Part shown: positions 35,001 to 44,743 of the stretch, one piece after another
Numbering within the stretch: the stretch's first letter is position 1
Layout: each line of letters begins with the position of its first letter
Assembly (NCBI GenBank): GCA_963712485.1
Contig: CAVQID010000017.1
Span: 33,851-97,850 of the forward strand
Source of the DNA: JALORV01 sp963712485
GTDB taxonomy: Bacteria > Pseudomonadota > Gammaproteobacteria > Burkholderiales > Burkholderiaceae_F
DNA: 64,000 nt
Reading direction: 5' to 3'
Notes under the pieces: generated by a model
Databases searched by the model: none
Seen by the model: only the letters and a program-made list of their open reading frames with translations
Told to the model about the DNA's origin: nothing
Position numbers and translations under genes: made by a program

Positions 35001-37783
35001 TCATAATGTCCGACGACGATCGGGTACCTCGCGTAGCGCAGGTCGCCGTGCACGACGCTGGCGCGAAATCCCGCCGTGACCGGCGTGCGATAGCGCTTGG
35101 TGCGCCGCTGCCCGAGCGCGCCCGCCGTGAGGTCGCCGGCGGTGGGGAAAAGGACCGGCTGCGGCAACGTTCGAAAAGTCGCAGCGCCACCGCGCGCAGT
35201 GCTGGGCGGCGAGCGGGATAGCCGCGTCGTGGTGCCGCGCTCCAGCAGATCGAGCAGGGCAGGGAAGCCGGCTTCGGCAGCGGGCAGCTCGCCATGCGGG
35301 GCGTCCTGATACCAGGTCAGTACGCCGGGCAGACTGCCGGATTCGTAGGTCACGAGCCCATCGCCCTCGGTTGTCGCTTTCAGGACGATTCGACCTTCGA
35401 CCACGTCGATGCCCGTCACGGTCTGCGGCGCGCATCCCGCGACGTGCAGGACGTGCGAGACGTGCGGGATGGCTTGGGGCAGGCCGCTCAGTGTCGATCG
35501 CGCTTGCGTGAGTAAGCCGGAAGCGGGCTGCGAGCCCTGGCCGCACTGCGCGCGCAACTGGTTCCAGGTCTCGCGCTCGAAGTAACGGGCGTCTTCGGCG
35601 AGCGGCAGCAGCTGAAGGACGCCCGGGAAGTTCTGGATGATCCCGAGAACGCCTTCGATGCCTCGTGTGCCATCCAGCATCGCCATCTGCTGGACGATGC
35701 TTGCCGTGCCCAGCAGTGCCTCCACCGTCGAGTGCGAGCCGCGGTTCGGCGTGCCCAGCATGATGAAGCGGCTGCCATCGCGTCCGCAGATGCGATCCCA
35801 GAGCGCCGGTGCGTCCTTGATCATCTGCCGCACAACGAGGCCGCCCATGCCGTGTGCGACCAGGCGCACCGGCTGTGAACTGCGCACCAGTGTGCGTTCG
35901 ACTTCAGCCGCGAGCAACGCGGCGCTGTCGACGATGGAGCGGCGCCAGTCGTAGGCAAACGGCACGACTTCGTGAGTATCCGCGAGCCATTCGCACAGCC
36001 CCCGGTAGTACTCGCCGACGAGTGCCGCAGGCGTCACCTGGGTGCCCTTGATGTCGTGCAGATCCGCGAGGCCCCCGCCGAGCAGTTTCTGGTAGTCCAG
36101 CCAGATGCGGTCGCCGTCTTTCGTCAGATGGGAGCCCATGACGCCAGGCAGCATGAAGACGACGGGTTGCGCGGCACCAGCACGTTTCTGCAGCGAGCGC
36201 AGCATCGGCACCGGCTCGACCTCGGCCTCCTCGATCGAGCGGAATTCCGGCGGAACCGCGTCGTTCGCCGCAGTGAGCCAGCGCTGCATGGCCCCCCGCG
36301 TGCGCTCATTGCGGAAATAGTTGAAGTGAGTGACGTCACCACCCTGGTCAAAGACGTAGTGCGCCTGCTTGCGCGCTGCGCCTTCGAACATGGAATCGGT
36401 GTTGACGACCAGATCGTTATCGCGACTTTCGTAGATAAACTGGTCCGTCAGAAAGACGCCGAGCCGCTTCAGCCAGTGTCCGCCCTCGATGTCGCCGGCG
36501 ACGACGCCGAGGACGCCCGCCGCTTCCTGCGAATTCAGGAACTGGATCAGCGGCGACTGCGGCGTCATCGCCTCGATGCCCGGCACCAGCCCCGGCTGCC
36601 ACCGGTTCTTCGCCACCTGCAGCGTGATGCGCTTGACGACGTCGTAGAGCGGTGATCCCGCGAGCCCCGGAATCAGTCCCGCCAGGTTGGTCAGCACCGA
36701 CAGGAACTGGTCGGTGTTCTCCGAGGCCAGCAGCGTTCCGCGTGCGGGGCATGCGCAGCGCAACAGTCGTTCGATGCGAAACTGCTTGCGCGTCAGCAGT
36801 TCGCCGAGCAGCTGCAGGTTGCGCCGATCGACCGTGTCGGCCTCGGCCAGCGCCGCATCGGCGCGCCGGACGCGGCCGATCGTTTCGGCGCTGATCGACG
36901 ACATGCAGAGCAGGTCGCCGACCAGGCCGCCGCGCGAGTGCATGACCAGTGAGATGCGTGCCCGCGCCGGCAGCGCCTCGGCAAGTCTGATCGCGTTTTC
37001 GATCGGGCTCGCACTCATCGTGCGGTGTTCGAAGCCGAAGATGCGCCCGCCGTAGGCATCGCTGAGCGCCTGCCAGTCGACCTGCGCAGTCGTGTCCAGC
37101 AGTGCGCCGAAACTGCCCTGTGTCGTCGATCCGGCACCGTGGATGAACACGAGCATCGGTTGGTCGACGCTGGCGTCGTGCAGGCTGACGGGGACGGCGG
37201 GGCCGCCAGAGACTTTCTGCGCGACATCGACGAACCGGTACAGGCCTTCACCGTTCGGCAGGCGCTGTTCGATCAGCCAGAGAGCGAACTTGGTGGCAGC
37301 CCAGGCGCCGGCGTTGATCGCGTGTCCCAGCCCTGCATCGAGGATGAATTCCTTCCAGCGCGCCGGGTCGGCCATCTCGGCGTCGATACTGTCGGGTCGC
37401 AGCCGCAGCACTCGCAGCGCACTGGTGACCCAGTCGCGCACGCCCCGCTCCGAAACGCTGGCCCGAGGGAGCAGATCGAGCGTCAGCTCGCCGCCGCGCA
37501 AGGCTTCCGGACGAAGGACCGCGACATCCTGACGGTAGCGCTCGACCGAGGTCCACAGCGTGAAACCGCCTTCGACCTCGATCTCGAGCAGGTCGTCTTC
37601 CCGCGCGACGAGGCGCTCCGGAACGACCGCGCGCGCACGCGCCGCGGGCGACAGCGTGTAGGCCTCGATTGTGTCAACCGCGTCGAGCAGGTCGGTCGAC
37701 CGCAATGCGCTGGCCGTACCCCCGCGGGTGGCGACCTTGCCCTGCGGATCGGGCTGGCCCGGGACCAGCAGCTGGATTGTCAT
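32034..37783 (-). CDS. Giant two-hydrolase plus CHAT protease protein; frame interrupted by -1 base
   Basis: Read as one gene it encodes 1916 residues. Hydrolase 1 has HGAG at 215-218 and nucleophile Ser283 in MHSRGG, with candidate acid and base residues around 457-463 and His486. Hydrolase 2, LCAT/PGAP1-like, has LPGVMGSH at 545-552, but its elbow reads AHGMGG: the nucleophile position is Gly645 instead of Ser. An uncharacterised alpha/beta region follows (about 900-1050; VVGHYEGDTIIG), then a CHAT protease with His in HLAGHG and Cys in FLNCC, then a helical region and an Arg/Lys-rich tail. The frame breaks at 34025-34027. Adding one G there joins NDLKMASP to QLARVVFVVDAETAAYPWEL, the normal CHAT entry, and no separate start with ribosome-binding site exists for the 3' part. 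The caspase gene lies 32 nt upstream. Confidence 0.8.
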
Positions 37784-37815
37784 CGAGTTGTATCGGCTGC
37801 CGTCGGTCGGAGGCG

Positions 37816-38661
37816 CTACTCGAGCGGAGCCAGGAAAGGCTGGTCGAGCCGTGCGCGCGCGCCTTCAAGCTGGGGGACCTGATCGAAGCGGCCGCGCTTG
37901 AGCCGCGCCGTCGTCAACTCGTGCAGTTCGCGGTAGGTGAGTTTGCCGTTCGACGCGCGGGCGCTCGCGGCGAGATTGAAGGTCAGCGCGCCGTGAAATC
38001 CGCCCTCGATCGCCGCGTCGGCCGACGTCTGGTCGGCGCGGCAGCCGGTAATCAGTACCTCGGGCAGGTCAGCGACAACGATATCGCGCTGGCGGCGGGC
38101 GGCGGCCGTAGCGGCGTGCAGTCCGCCGCGTACCTTGCCGCGCAATCGTCGTCCGGATTCGGCCGCGAGCAGGTCCTGCGGCGACGGCAGGTAGCGCGCA
38201 ATGATCGGGGCATCGGGAGGTGCAACGGCGCGGGTGATCGTGCCCGAATGGCAGCAGTCGGTGATGACTGTCAGGCTGACGCCGGCGCGCAACGAGTCGA
38301 AGATTTGGCGCAGCCAGTCGTCGCGCAGCGGGTTCTTCCAGTCGAGATCCGTCGGGCAGAGGATTTCGTCGCGCTGGTCGGCTTCGTCGCCGTCGTTGTC
38401 GGGCACGTTCGAGCCGTGGCCCGAAAAGTGGCACAGCAGCACGTCGCCGCGCCGGCCGCCGCGAACCAGCTTGCGTATCCCCGTTTCGATCGCCTTCTTG
38501 GTGGCGGCAAAGTCAGTCAGCCGTTCGATATCCGCGGCCGCGAAGCCATGAACGCCAGTGAGCAGCCGCGTGATGGTCTCGACGTCGGCGACGCAACCAC
38601 GCAGGTCGGCGCCCGGCAGGCGGTAACGGTTAATACCCACGAGCAGCGCACGCTTCGCCAT
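37816..38661 (-). CDS. Caspase-like (peptidase C14) protein
   Basis: A 281-residue protein from ATG 38661, preceded by GGGGGAA. It is a bare caspase-fold domain: MAKRALLVGINRY, catalytic His82 in CHFSGHGS and catalytic Cys137 in TDCCHSGT. An acidic DNDGDEADQRDE loop between them resembles the metacaspase substrate or calcium region. There is no signal peptide or membrane segment. It is the first gene of the opposite-strand block, directly before the hydrolase-CHAT gene, so the two proteases are probably co-expressed. Bacterial caspase-like proteins often work in abortive-infection or cell-death circuits; that role is inferred. Confidence 0.88.
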   Translation of the reverse strand: MAKRALLVGINRYRLPGADLRGCVADVETITRLLTGVHGFAAADIERLTDFAATKKAIETGIRKLVRGGRRGDVLLCHFSGHGSNVPDNDGDEADQRDEILCPTDLDWKNPLRDDWLRQIFDSLRAGVSLTVITDCCHSGTITRAVAPPDAPIIARYLPSPQDLLAAESGRRLRGKVRGGLHAATAAARRQRDIVVADLPEVLITGCRADQTSADAAIEGGFHGALTFNLAASARASNGKLTYRELHELTTARLKRGRFDQVPQLEGARARLDQPFLAPLE

Positions 38662-38864
38662 CGTTCCCCCTTTCGCGCCGGCGCATAGCTGTGCCGGCAG
38701 TCCGACCCCTATCCGGTGCATTGGTCACACGCCCGGATACCGCCCAACGGATGCGATGCAACGCGGCCGATGCTAGCCCGCCCAGCCGTAACGTCCGCAG
38801 TGAAGATTCGACAGCCGGCGATGCCATGCCACGTATGTGGGACGGCCAGCTTTAAGAGAACCGG

Positions 38865-39251
38865 TCAGGCGCGCGGCCGGGCGCGCGGCTTGGCGGGTGC
38901 CGGATAGCGCTTGTCGAGGACGTGTCGCAGCGCCAGCCAGGGATGACGCAGCATCATGCGCGGGCCGGCATAACGCATGATCGTGCGCACCTCCTCGCGC
39001 GGGGCCGGGCCATAGCAGTGCACCTGGCATTTGGCGCACACAGGCTTCGCCTCTCCGAAAGGGCAGACCGCGAGCCGCTTGGCGGCGTACGTCATCAGTT
39101 CCCGGCAGGCTCCGCACAGCTCCGTCGTGCCGTGGTGATCACGGCAGAAAATGGCGGTCATCGCTTCGAGCGTGCGCAGTTCGCGCAGCAGCCGCGGTGT
39201 CGTGGGGCGGTCGCGCCCGGGGCGGGCGACGACGTTGAGGGTTTCGGCCAT
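38865..39251 (-). CDS. YgbA-type nitrous oxide-stimulated promoter family protein
   Basis: A 128-residue Cys-rich protein of the PF11756 family. Conserved pattern: LLRELRTLEAMTAIFCRDHHGTTELCGACREL, CPFGEAKPVCAKCQVHCYGP, then MRYAGPRMMLRHPWLALRH. The clustered Cys/His pairs suggest metal or iron-sulfur binding. E. coli YgbA belongs to the nitric-oxide-responsive NsrR regulon and helps under nitrosative stress. The C-terminal tail is basic and Pro-rich. It is the rightmost gene of the block separating mreD from mrdA. Confidence 0.85.
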   Translation of the reverse strand: MAETLNVVARPGRDRPTTPRLLRELRTLEAMTAIFCRDHHGTTELCGACRELMTYAAKRLAVCPFGEAKPVCAKCQVHCYGPAPREEVRTIMRYAGPRMMLRHPWLALRHVLDKRYPAPAKPRARPRA

Positions 39252-39563
39252 GACGCGGATTGTGGCCAGCGCCGTCGCCGCACGGGCTGAGGCGGATCAA
39301 ATGCGGCGTCGCACGCGTTCGCAGCGCGGGTAAGTCCGGACAGGGCCTGCGTGGCCGGGCGGATGGGAAGCAGCCAGGTCGTCCGCAGGGCGAATTCCTT
39401 CGATTTCGCGCGATTCCGTGCGGGGGTGCCTCCTATAATCGGCGCCGTTTCCTCCGTTGCGCGCTTTTGCGCGGTCTTCGAGTGGTCGTTCCTGGTTCGA
39501 TGCAGGCGACGAGGCCCTTCGGCACCTCTGCCGACCGCGCCAACGCCTGCCACCGCTGCCGTC

Positions 39564-41567
39564 ATGCCGATTAGCCGCTGGGGGCGCCGCCGGCGCCGTT
39601 CGACCGGCGACGAGCTGTCGTTCGGTCCGCGTTCGGCCGCGATGCGCAATCCGGAGCGCGAGGTTCACTATTTCCGCGTCCGCGTGCTGGTGGCGATGGC
39701 CTTTGTCATCACCTGCTTCACGCTGTTGGGTGCGCGCTTCGCCTGGCTGCAGGTCGTCAAGCACGAGGCCTACCTGGCGCAGGCGGAACAGAACCGCATC
39801 GCGGTGCTGCCGGTGGCGCCCAACCGGGGCCTGATCAAAGACCGCCACGGACGCATCATTGCCCGCAACTATTCTGCGTACACGCTGGAAATCACGCCAG
39901 CCAAGGTGGGCAATCTCGAGGAGACGATCGACGAGCTGGGGCAGGTGGTCGATGTCCAGCCGCGCGACCGGCGCCGCTTCAAGAAGCTGATGGAGGACAC
40001 CAAACGCTTCGACTCGGTGCCGATCCGCACCCGGCTGACCGACGAGGAGGTGGCGCGCTTCACCGCCCATCGATATCGCTTCCCCGGAGTCGAGCTGCGC
40101 GCGCGCCTGTTCCGCGACTATCCGCTCGGCAGCGTCGGTTCACACATGCTCGGCTACATCGGGCGGATTTCCCAGCGCGACCTCGAGCGGATCGAGAAGC
40201 TGGGCGACCCGGCGGCGTATGCCGGCACTGAGCACATCGGCAAGCTTGGCATCGAGCAGAGCTACGAGAGCGACCTGCACGGGACCACCGGGTACGAGGA
40301 AGTCGAAATCACCGCAGGCGGCCGCGCGGTGCGCACGCTGAAACGCACGCCGTCGATGCCGGGCAACAACCTGACGCTGTCGGTCGACATCGAGCTGCAA
40401 CGGGTCGTCGAGCAGGCCTTTGGCAAGCGCCGCGGCGCGCTGATTGCGATCGAACCGAAGTCCGGGGATGTGCTGGCGTTCGTATCGATGCCGAATTTTG
40501 ACCCCAACCTCTTCGTGGACGGCATCGATCCGAAGAGCTGGGACGAGCTCAATAACGACCCGGACAAGCCACTGCTGAACCGGGCGCTGCGCGGCACCTA
40601 TCCGATTGGATCCACCTACAAGCCGTTCCTCGCGCTCGCCGCGCTGGAGACCGGCAAACGGCGCACGGATACCGTGATCCACGACGGTGGCACCTTCGTC
40701 TTCGGCAACCGCGTGTTCCGTGACTCGAACAAGGTACCGCTCGGTGCGGTCGACATGCACCGGTCGATCGTCAAATCGAGCGACATTTATTACTACCAGC
40801 TGGCCAACGACCTTGGGGTCGATGCGATCCACGACTTCATGAAGCCGTGGGGTTTTGGCCAGATCACCGGCCTCGACCTCGAAGGCGAACAGACCGGCAT
40901 ATTGCCTTCGACGGCATGGAAGGAGCGCCGCTTCAAGCAGAAGTGGTACCCGGGGGAGACGATCTCGATCGGGATCGGCCAGGGTTACAACGCGTTTACG
41001 CTGCTGCAACTGGCGCACGCAACGGCCACGCTGGCCAACGACGCCGTCGTCATGAAGCCGCACCTCGTCAAGGAAGTGGAAGACGCGCGCACCGGTGGAA
41101 GGCGCCTGACGGTGCCCAAGGAAAGCTACCGGATCCCGATCAAGCCGGAGCATCTGAAGTTCGTCCGCGACGCGATGGTCGACGTGAACATCAGCGGCAC
41201 CGGGCGCATCGCCTTCCAGGGCGTGCCCTACAAGGTCGGCGGCAAGACCGGCACGGCGCAGGTCGTCAGCATCAAACAGGGCGAGAAGTACAACGAGGCG
41301 CGCGTCGCCGAGCGCCATCGCGACCATTCGCTCTTCATCGCGTTCGCGCCGGCCGAGGATCCGAAGATCGCGATCGCCGTTCTCGTCGAAAACGGCGGTT
41401 TCGGCGCGCGCGCGGCGGCGCCGATTGCGCGCGCCGGGATCGACTACTACCTGCTCGGCAAGAAGCCGACCGGGCCGGCACCGAGCGACGACGACCCCGA
41501 CGATGGCGAGGTTCCGCGTACCGTTGCCGTGGCCCCTCCGATCGTTGCCCCGCGGAGCATCCGATGA
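39564..41567 (+). CDS. mrdA: Penicillin-binding protein 2 (elongasome transpeptidase)
   Basis: A class B PBP that crosslinks new lateral wall with RodA and MreCD. From ATG 39564 it is 667 residues; ATG 39642 would drop a basic 26-residue tail and is equally possible, as neither has a clear ribosome-binding site. One N-terminal helix (VLVAMAFVITCFTLLGARF), the dimerisation/pedestal region (APNRGLIKDRHGRIIARNYSA) and the transpeptidase motifs STYK (PIGSTYKPFLA), SSD and KTGT (GGKTGTAQVV) are intact. The C-terminal ~40 residues are Asp/Pro-rich. rodA overlaps by 4 nt. Confidence 0.95.
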   Translation: MPISRWGRRRRRSTGDELSFGPRSAAMRNPEREVHYFRVRVLVAMAFVITCFTLLGARFAWLQVVKHEAYLAQAEQNRIAVLPVAPNRGLIKDRHGRIIARNYSAYTLEITPAKVGNLEETIDELGQVVDVQPRDRRRFKKLMEDTKRFDSVPIRTRLTDEEVARFTAHRYRFPGVELRARLFRDYPLGSVGSHMLGYIGRISQRDLERIEKLGDPAAYAGTEHIGKLGIEQSYESDLHGTTGYEEVEITAGGRAVRTLKRTPSMPGNNLTLSVDIELQRVVEQAFGKRRGALIAIEPKSGDVLAFVSMPNFDPNLFVDGIDPKSWDELNNDPDKPLLNRALRGTYPIGSTYKPFLALAALETGKRRTDTVIHDGGTFVFGNRVFRDSNKVPLGAVDMHRSIVKSSDIYYYQLANDLGVDAIHDFMKPWGFGQITGLDLEGEQTGILPSTAWKERRFKQKWYPGETISIGIGQGYNAFTLLQLAHATATLANDAVVMKPHLVKEVEDARTGGRRLTVPKESYRIPIKPEHLKFVRDAMVDVNISGTGRIAFQGVPYKVGGKTGTAQVVSIKQGEKYNEARVAERHRDHSLFIAFAPAEDPKIAIAVLVENGGFGARAAAPIARAGIDYYLLGKKPTGPAPSDDDPDDGEVPRTVAVAPPIVAPRSIR

Positions 41568-42682
41568 ACGAGATGAGTATCGGCCGCCGCATCGGTCTGT
41601 TGGTGCGTCCCTACGTCTCGGTGTTTGATCCGTCGTTGCTTGCCATCGTCGGTTGCCTTGGTGTGATTGGTCTGGTCACGCTGTATTCGGCCGGCTTCGA
41701 CTTTCCGTGGCGTGTGACCGATCAATTGCGCAATTTCGGCATAGCCCTGGCGATCATGCTGGTTCTGGCGAACATCTCGTCGCAGTGGCTGATGCGACTG
41801 GCCGTGCCGATCTACGTCATCGGCGTCGGACTGCTGATCGCCACGGAGGTGGCCGGGATCACGGTCAAGGGAGCGACGCGCTGGCTCGACATCGGAGTCG
41901 GCCGCATCCAGCCGTCGGAAATCATGAAGCTCGGGCTGCCGATGATGCTGGCCTGGTACTTCCACAAGCGTGAGGGCGGCCTGCGCGCGTTCGACTTCGT
42001 CGTTGCGGCGGTCATCGTCGTGGTGCCGGTTGCCCTCATCATCAAGCAGCCGGACCTGGGCACTGCCCTGCTCGTGCTCGCCGCCGGATCGTTCGTGATC
42101 TTCTTCGCCGGGCTGCCGTGGAAGTGGTTGCTGGTCATGGTGGTCGGCGGCGTCGCCGCGCTGCCGCTCGCCTGGACGATGCTCCACGACTATCAGCGCG
42201 AGCGCATCCTGACACTGATCGATCCGTCCACCGATCCGCTGGGCAAGGGCTTCCACACGCTGCAGGCGATGATCGCCATCGGTTCGGGCGGCCTGTTCGG
42301 CAAGGGCTGGATGCAGGGCACGCAAACCCATCTGGAATTCATTCCCGAGCGCACCAGCGACTTCATTTTCGCCGTGTACTCGGAGGAATTCGGGCTGGTC
42401 GGAAACCTCGTGCTGGTCCTGCTGTTCACCGCGCTCGTGTGGCGTGCACTGGCGATCGCGCTCAATGCGCCGACGCTCTTTGCGCGATTGCTGGCGGCGG
42501 CGATTGCTCTGATCATCTTTACCTATGCCTTCGTCAACATGGGCATGGTGAGCGGAATCCTCCCGGTGGTGGGCGTTCCGCTGCCCTTCATCAGCTACGG
42601 CGGCACCGCGCTCGTGACCCTCGGCATGGCGTGCGGCATGCTGATGTCAATCGGAGCCAGCCGCAAGCTGGTGCAAAGCTGA
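41564..42682 (+). CDS. rodA: Peptidoglycan glycosyltransferase RodA (SEDS family)
   Basis: A 372-residue polytopic protein that polymerises lipid II during elongation. SEDS hallmarks: GVTLYSAG-like helix 1, GATRWLDIGVGRIQPSEIMKL, IIKQPDLGTALLVL (catalytic-site Asp), GKGWMQGTQTHLEFIPERTSDFIFAVYSEEFG and LPFISYGGTALV. The start ATG overlaps the mrdA stop (ATGA) and the stop overlaps rlpA (TGATG), so all three are translationally coupled. Confidence 0.96.
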   Translation: MNEMSIGRRIGLLVRPYVSVFDPSLLAIVGCLGVIGLVTLYSAGFDFPWRVTDQLRNFGIALAIMLVLANISSQWLMRLAVPIYVIGVGLLIATEVAGITVKGATRWLDIGVGRIQPSEIMKLGLPMMLAWYFHKREGGLRAFDFVVAAVIVVVPVALIIKQPDLGTALLVLAAGSFVIFFAGLPWKWLLVMVVGGVAALPLAWTMLHDYQRERILTLIDPSTDPLGKGFHTLQAMIAIGSGGLFGKGWMQGTQTHLEFIPERTSDFIFAVYSEEFGLVGNLVLVLLFTALVWRALAIALNAPTLFARLLAAAIALIIFTYAFVNMGMVSGILPVVGVPLPFISYGGTALVTLGMACGMLMSIGASRKLVQS

Positions 42683-43668
42683 TGCTGAAACGCGCGCGCC
42701 CGTGCATGGTCGCGGCGCTTGCAGTGTTGCTGGCCGCCTGCGGAACCACTCCGCCGAAGAAGAGCGTCTATTACCAGGATGACGGCCCGCCCGATCGGGT
42801 GCCCGCGGATGTCGCTGCAATTCCGGACGCGGAGCCGCGCGTCGAGCCGACGCACCGCGCGACCAGCAAGCCGTACAACGCGTTGGGCCGAACCTACACG
42901 CCGCTGACCGGAGATGTGACCTACCGGCAGCGCGGCATGGCGTCCTGGTATGGCCGCCAGTTTCACGGCAGCCGCACCGCCAACGGCGAAATCTACGACA
43001 TGTTCGCGATGACGGCGGCACATCCGGTCCTGCCGATCCCGAGCTACGTGCGCGTCACCAATGTTCGAAACGGCCGCAGCGTCATTGTCCGCGTCAATGA
43101 TCGCGGCCCATTTAAGCACGATCGAGTCATCGACCTGTCGTACGCTGCCGCGACGAAGCTGGGCATCGCCGGCGCCGGCACCGGAGAAGTCGAGGTCGAG
43201 CGCATCACGATGGCGCAGATCGCCAGTGGCGCCTACCGGCGTGGCGACGGTGCCAACCGCAGCGACGACGCGGCGCTGGCGAGCGCGCCGGCTGCGCAAC
43301 CCGTTGCCGCTGCTTCCGCACCGCTCACGACCGCGGTGCCAACGTCGATGGTGACACCGGTCGCCACCGAGGTCGTAAACGCACGTGATGCGTCGACATC
43401 GGCCGCTGCGCCGCTGCGCGGCTGGACGGTCCAGCTTGGCGCGTTCACGCAGGAAACGAATGCCGAGGCGCTGGCAGGACGTGCGGCAGCACTGCTGGCG
43501 TTCGTCGATCCGGTCGAGCCGTCGCCAGTTCGGTCACCGCGCATAGAGAAAGACGGTTCGGTGTATCGCGTGCTGGTGGGCGCCACCAGCGACCGCGGCG
43601 ATGCCGAGTCGCTTGCCCGGCAACTCGAACAGCTGCTCGAGCGACCGACCACGCTATTGCTGCGTTAG
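42682..43668 (+). CDS. rlpA: Septal ring lytic transglycosylase RlpA-like lipoprotein
   Basis: A 328-residue outer-membrane lipoprotein with lipobox LLAAC near residue 20. A double-psi beta-barrel domain starts at QRGMASWYGRQFHGSRTANGE and includes VRVTNVRNGRSVIVRVNDRGPF, with the catalytic Asp of NDRGP. An Ala/Pro/Thr-rich linker leads to a C-terminal SPOR domain (GWTVQLGAFTQETNAEALAGR) that binds denuded septal glycan. It closes the mrdA-rodA-rlpA run. Confidence 0.92.
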   Translation: MLKRARPCMVAALAVLLAACGTTPPKKSVYYQDDGPPDRVPADVAAIPDAEPRVEPTHRATSKPYNALGRTYTPLTGDVTYRQRGMASWYGRQFHGSRTANGEIYDMFAMTAAHPVLPIPSYVRVTNVRNGRSVIVRVNDRGPFKHDRVIDLSYAAATKLGIAGAGTGEVEVERITMAQIASGAYRRGDGANRSDDAALASAPAAQPVAAASAPLTTAVPTSMVTPVATEVVNARDASTSAAAPLRGWTVQLGAFTQETNAEALAGRAAALLAFVDPVEPSPVRSPRIEKDGSVYRVLVGATSDRGDAESLARQLEQLLERPTTLLLR

Positions 43669-43840
43669 TGGCCTGCAACAGGCAATTCAGAACTGCCTTA
43701 CGCGCCGGCGCGGCCGATTGCTTTGTCGCTCACCTTGCGAATAGGCGACGGCTATTCGACGCGGGTCGCTTCGCGCTCAGTGGGTCAATGCGGGCTCGCG
43801 CAGGCACTCCTTTCAGTCCCGAATCGAGTGTTGCAGCCCA

Positions 43841-44743
43841 CTAGTCTTCGCGCCGCCGATCCAGCGCCAGCGCGTAGACGGCGGCGCGCGGCGCTCCGGT
43901 CATTCGGCTCACGATCGCGGCCGCGCGCGCCGGCGGCAGCTCGTCCAGCAGCGCGTCGAGCCAGCGCCGGCCCTGCTCGTCGAGCACCGCTGGGACCGTC
44001 TCGACTGCCGCGTCGATGACGATGACGTACTCACCGCGTTGCTCCAGTTCGGCGGCAGCGATTGCCGATGCGGCAAGCGCGGTGACGGTTTCGAACTTCT
44101 TCGTCAGTTCGCGGGTGATGACGACGCGGCGCTGCGGTGGCAGCGCTCCGGTCAGTTCGGCCATCGTTGCGCGAATACGGTGCGGAGCTTCAAAAACCAC
44201 GGTCGCCTCGCCGCTCGCCGCAATTTCCCGCAGCAGCTGTTCGCGTTCGCGCGCGCCGGTCGGCAGGAATCCAACGAAGCGAAAGCGCGAACTTGCCAGT
44301 CCGGCCACGGAGATCGCGGCCACCGCACTACTGGCACCCGGCACCGGGATCACGCGGTAGCCGGCTTCGAGCGCCGTCCGGACGATCAGCGCGCCGGGAT
44401 CGGACACACCGGGCGTGCCGGCATCCGTCACCAGCGCGACCCGCTCCCCGGCGGCAAGCCGCGCGACCAGCGCCGTGGCGATGCGGCGCTCGTTGTGCTG
44501 ATGCGCCGGCAGCAGCGGTGTGGCAATGCCAAGTCGGCTGAGCAACGGACCCGTGACGCGCGTGTCTTCGGCGGCGATTGCATCGACGCGCGCCAGTACC
44601 CAGAGCGCTCGCAGCGTGATGTCGGCGGCATTTCCGATCGGCAGCGCAACTACATACAATGCGCCGGCAGGCAGGTCCTGTTCGGCCAGTCCTGCCCGCG
44701 CGGTCAGGTCGTCATTCCCTGTGGGGTTCGCGCCCAGATCCAT
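43841..44743 (-). CDS. rsmI: 16S rRNA (cytidine(1402)-2'-O)-methyltransferase RsmI
   Basis: A 300-residue tetrapyrrole-methylase-fold enzyme. Motifs: LYVVALPIGNAADITLRALWVL, AEDTRVTGPLLSRLG, LVTDAGTPGVSDPG, VIPVPGASSAVAAI and FEAPHRIRATMAEL. It methylates C1402 of 16S rRNA in the P site. The ATG at 44743 overlaps the divergent lpoA ATG within a shared CATG. The orientation matches the E. coli yraL-lpoA arrangement. Confidence 0.94.
   Translation of the reverse strand: MDLGANPTGNDDLTARAGLAEQDLPAGALYVVALPIGNAADITLRALWVLARVDAIAAEDTRVTGPLLSRLGIATPLLPAHQHNERRIATALVARLAAGERVALVTDAGTPGVSDPGALIVRTALEAGYRVIPVPGASSAVAAISVAGLASSRFRFVGFLPTGAREREQLLREIAASGEATVVFEAPHRIRATMAELTGALPPQRRVVITRELTKKFETVTALAASAIAAAELEQRGEYVIVIDAAVETVPAVLDEQGRRWLDALLDELPPARAAAIVSRMTGAPRAAVYALALDRRRED

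Noticed and set aside
31259..39563. Mobile element ends around the mreD-mrdA block
   Set aside because: I saw no transposase, integrase, terminal inverted repeats or direct repeats at the edges, so insertion by a mobile element is not supported from the sequence alone.
40140..41327. 395-codon frame antisense to mrdA
   Set aside because: Composition is typical of a shadow frame; mrdA on the other strand has all PBP motifs.
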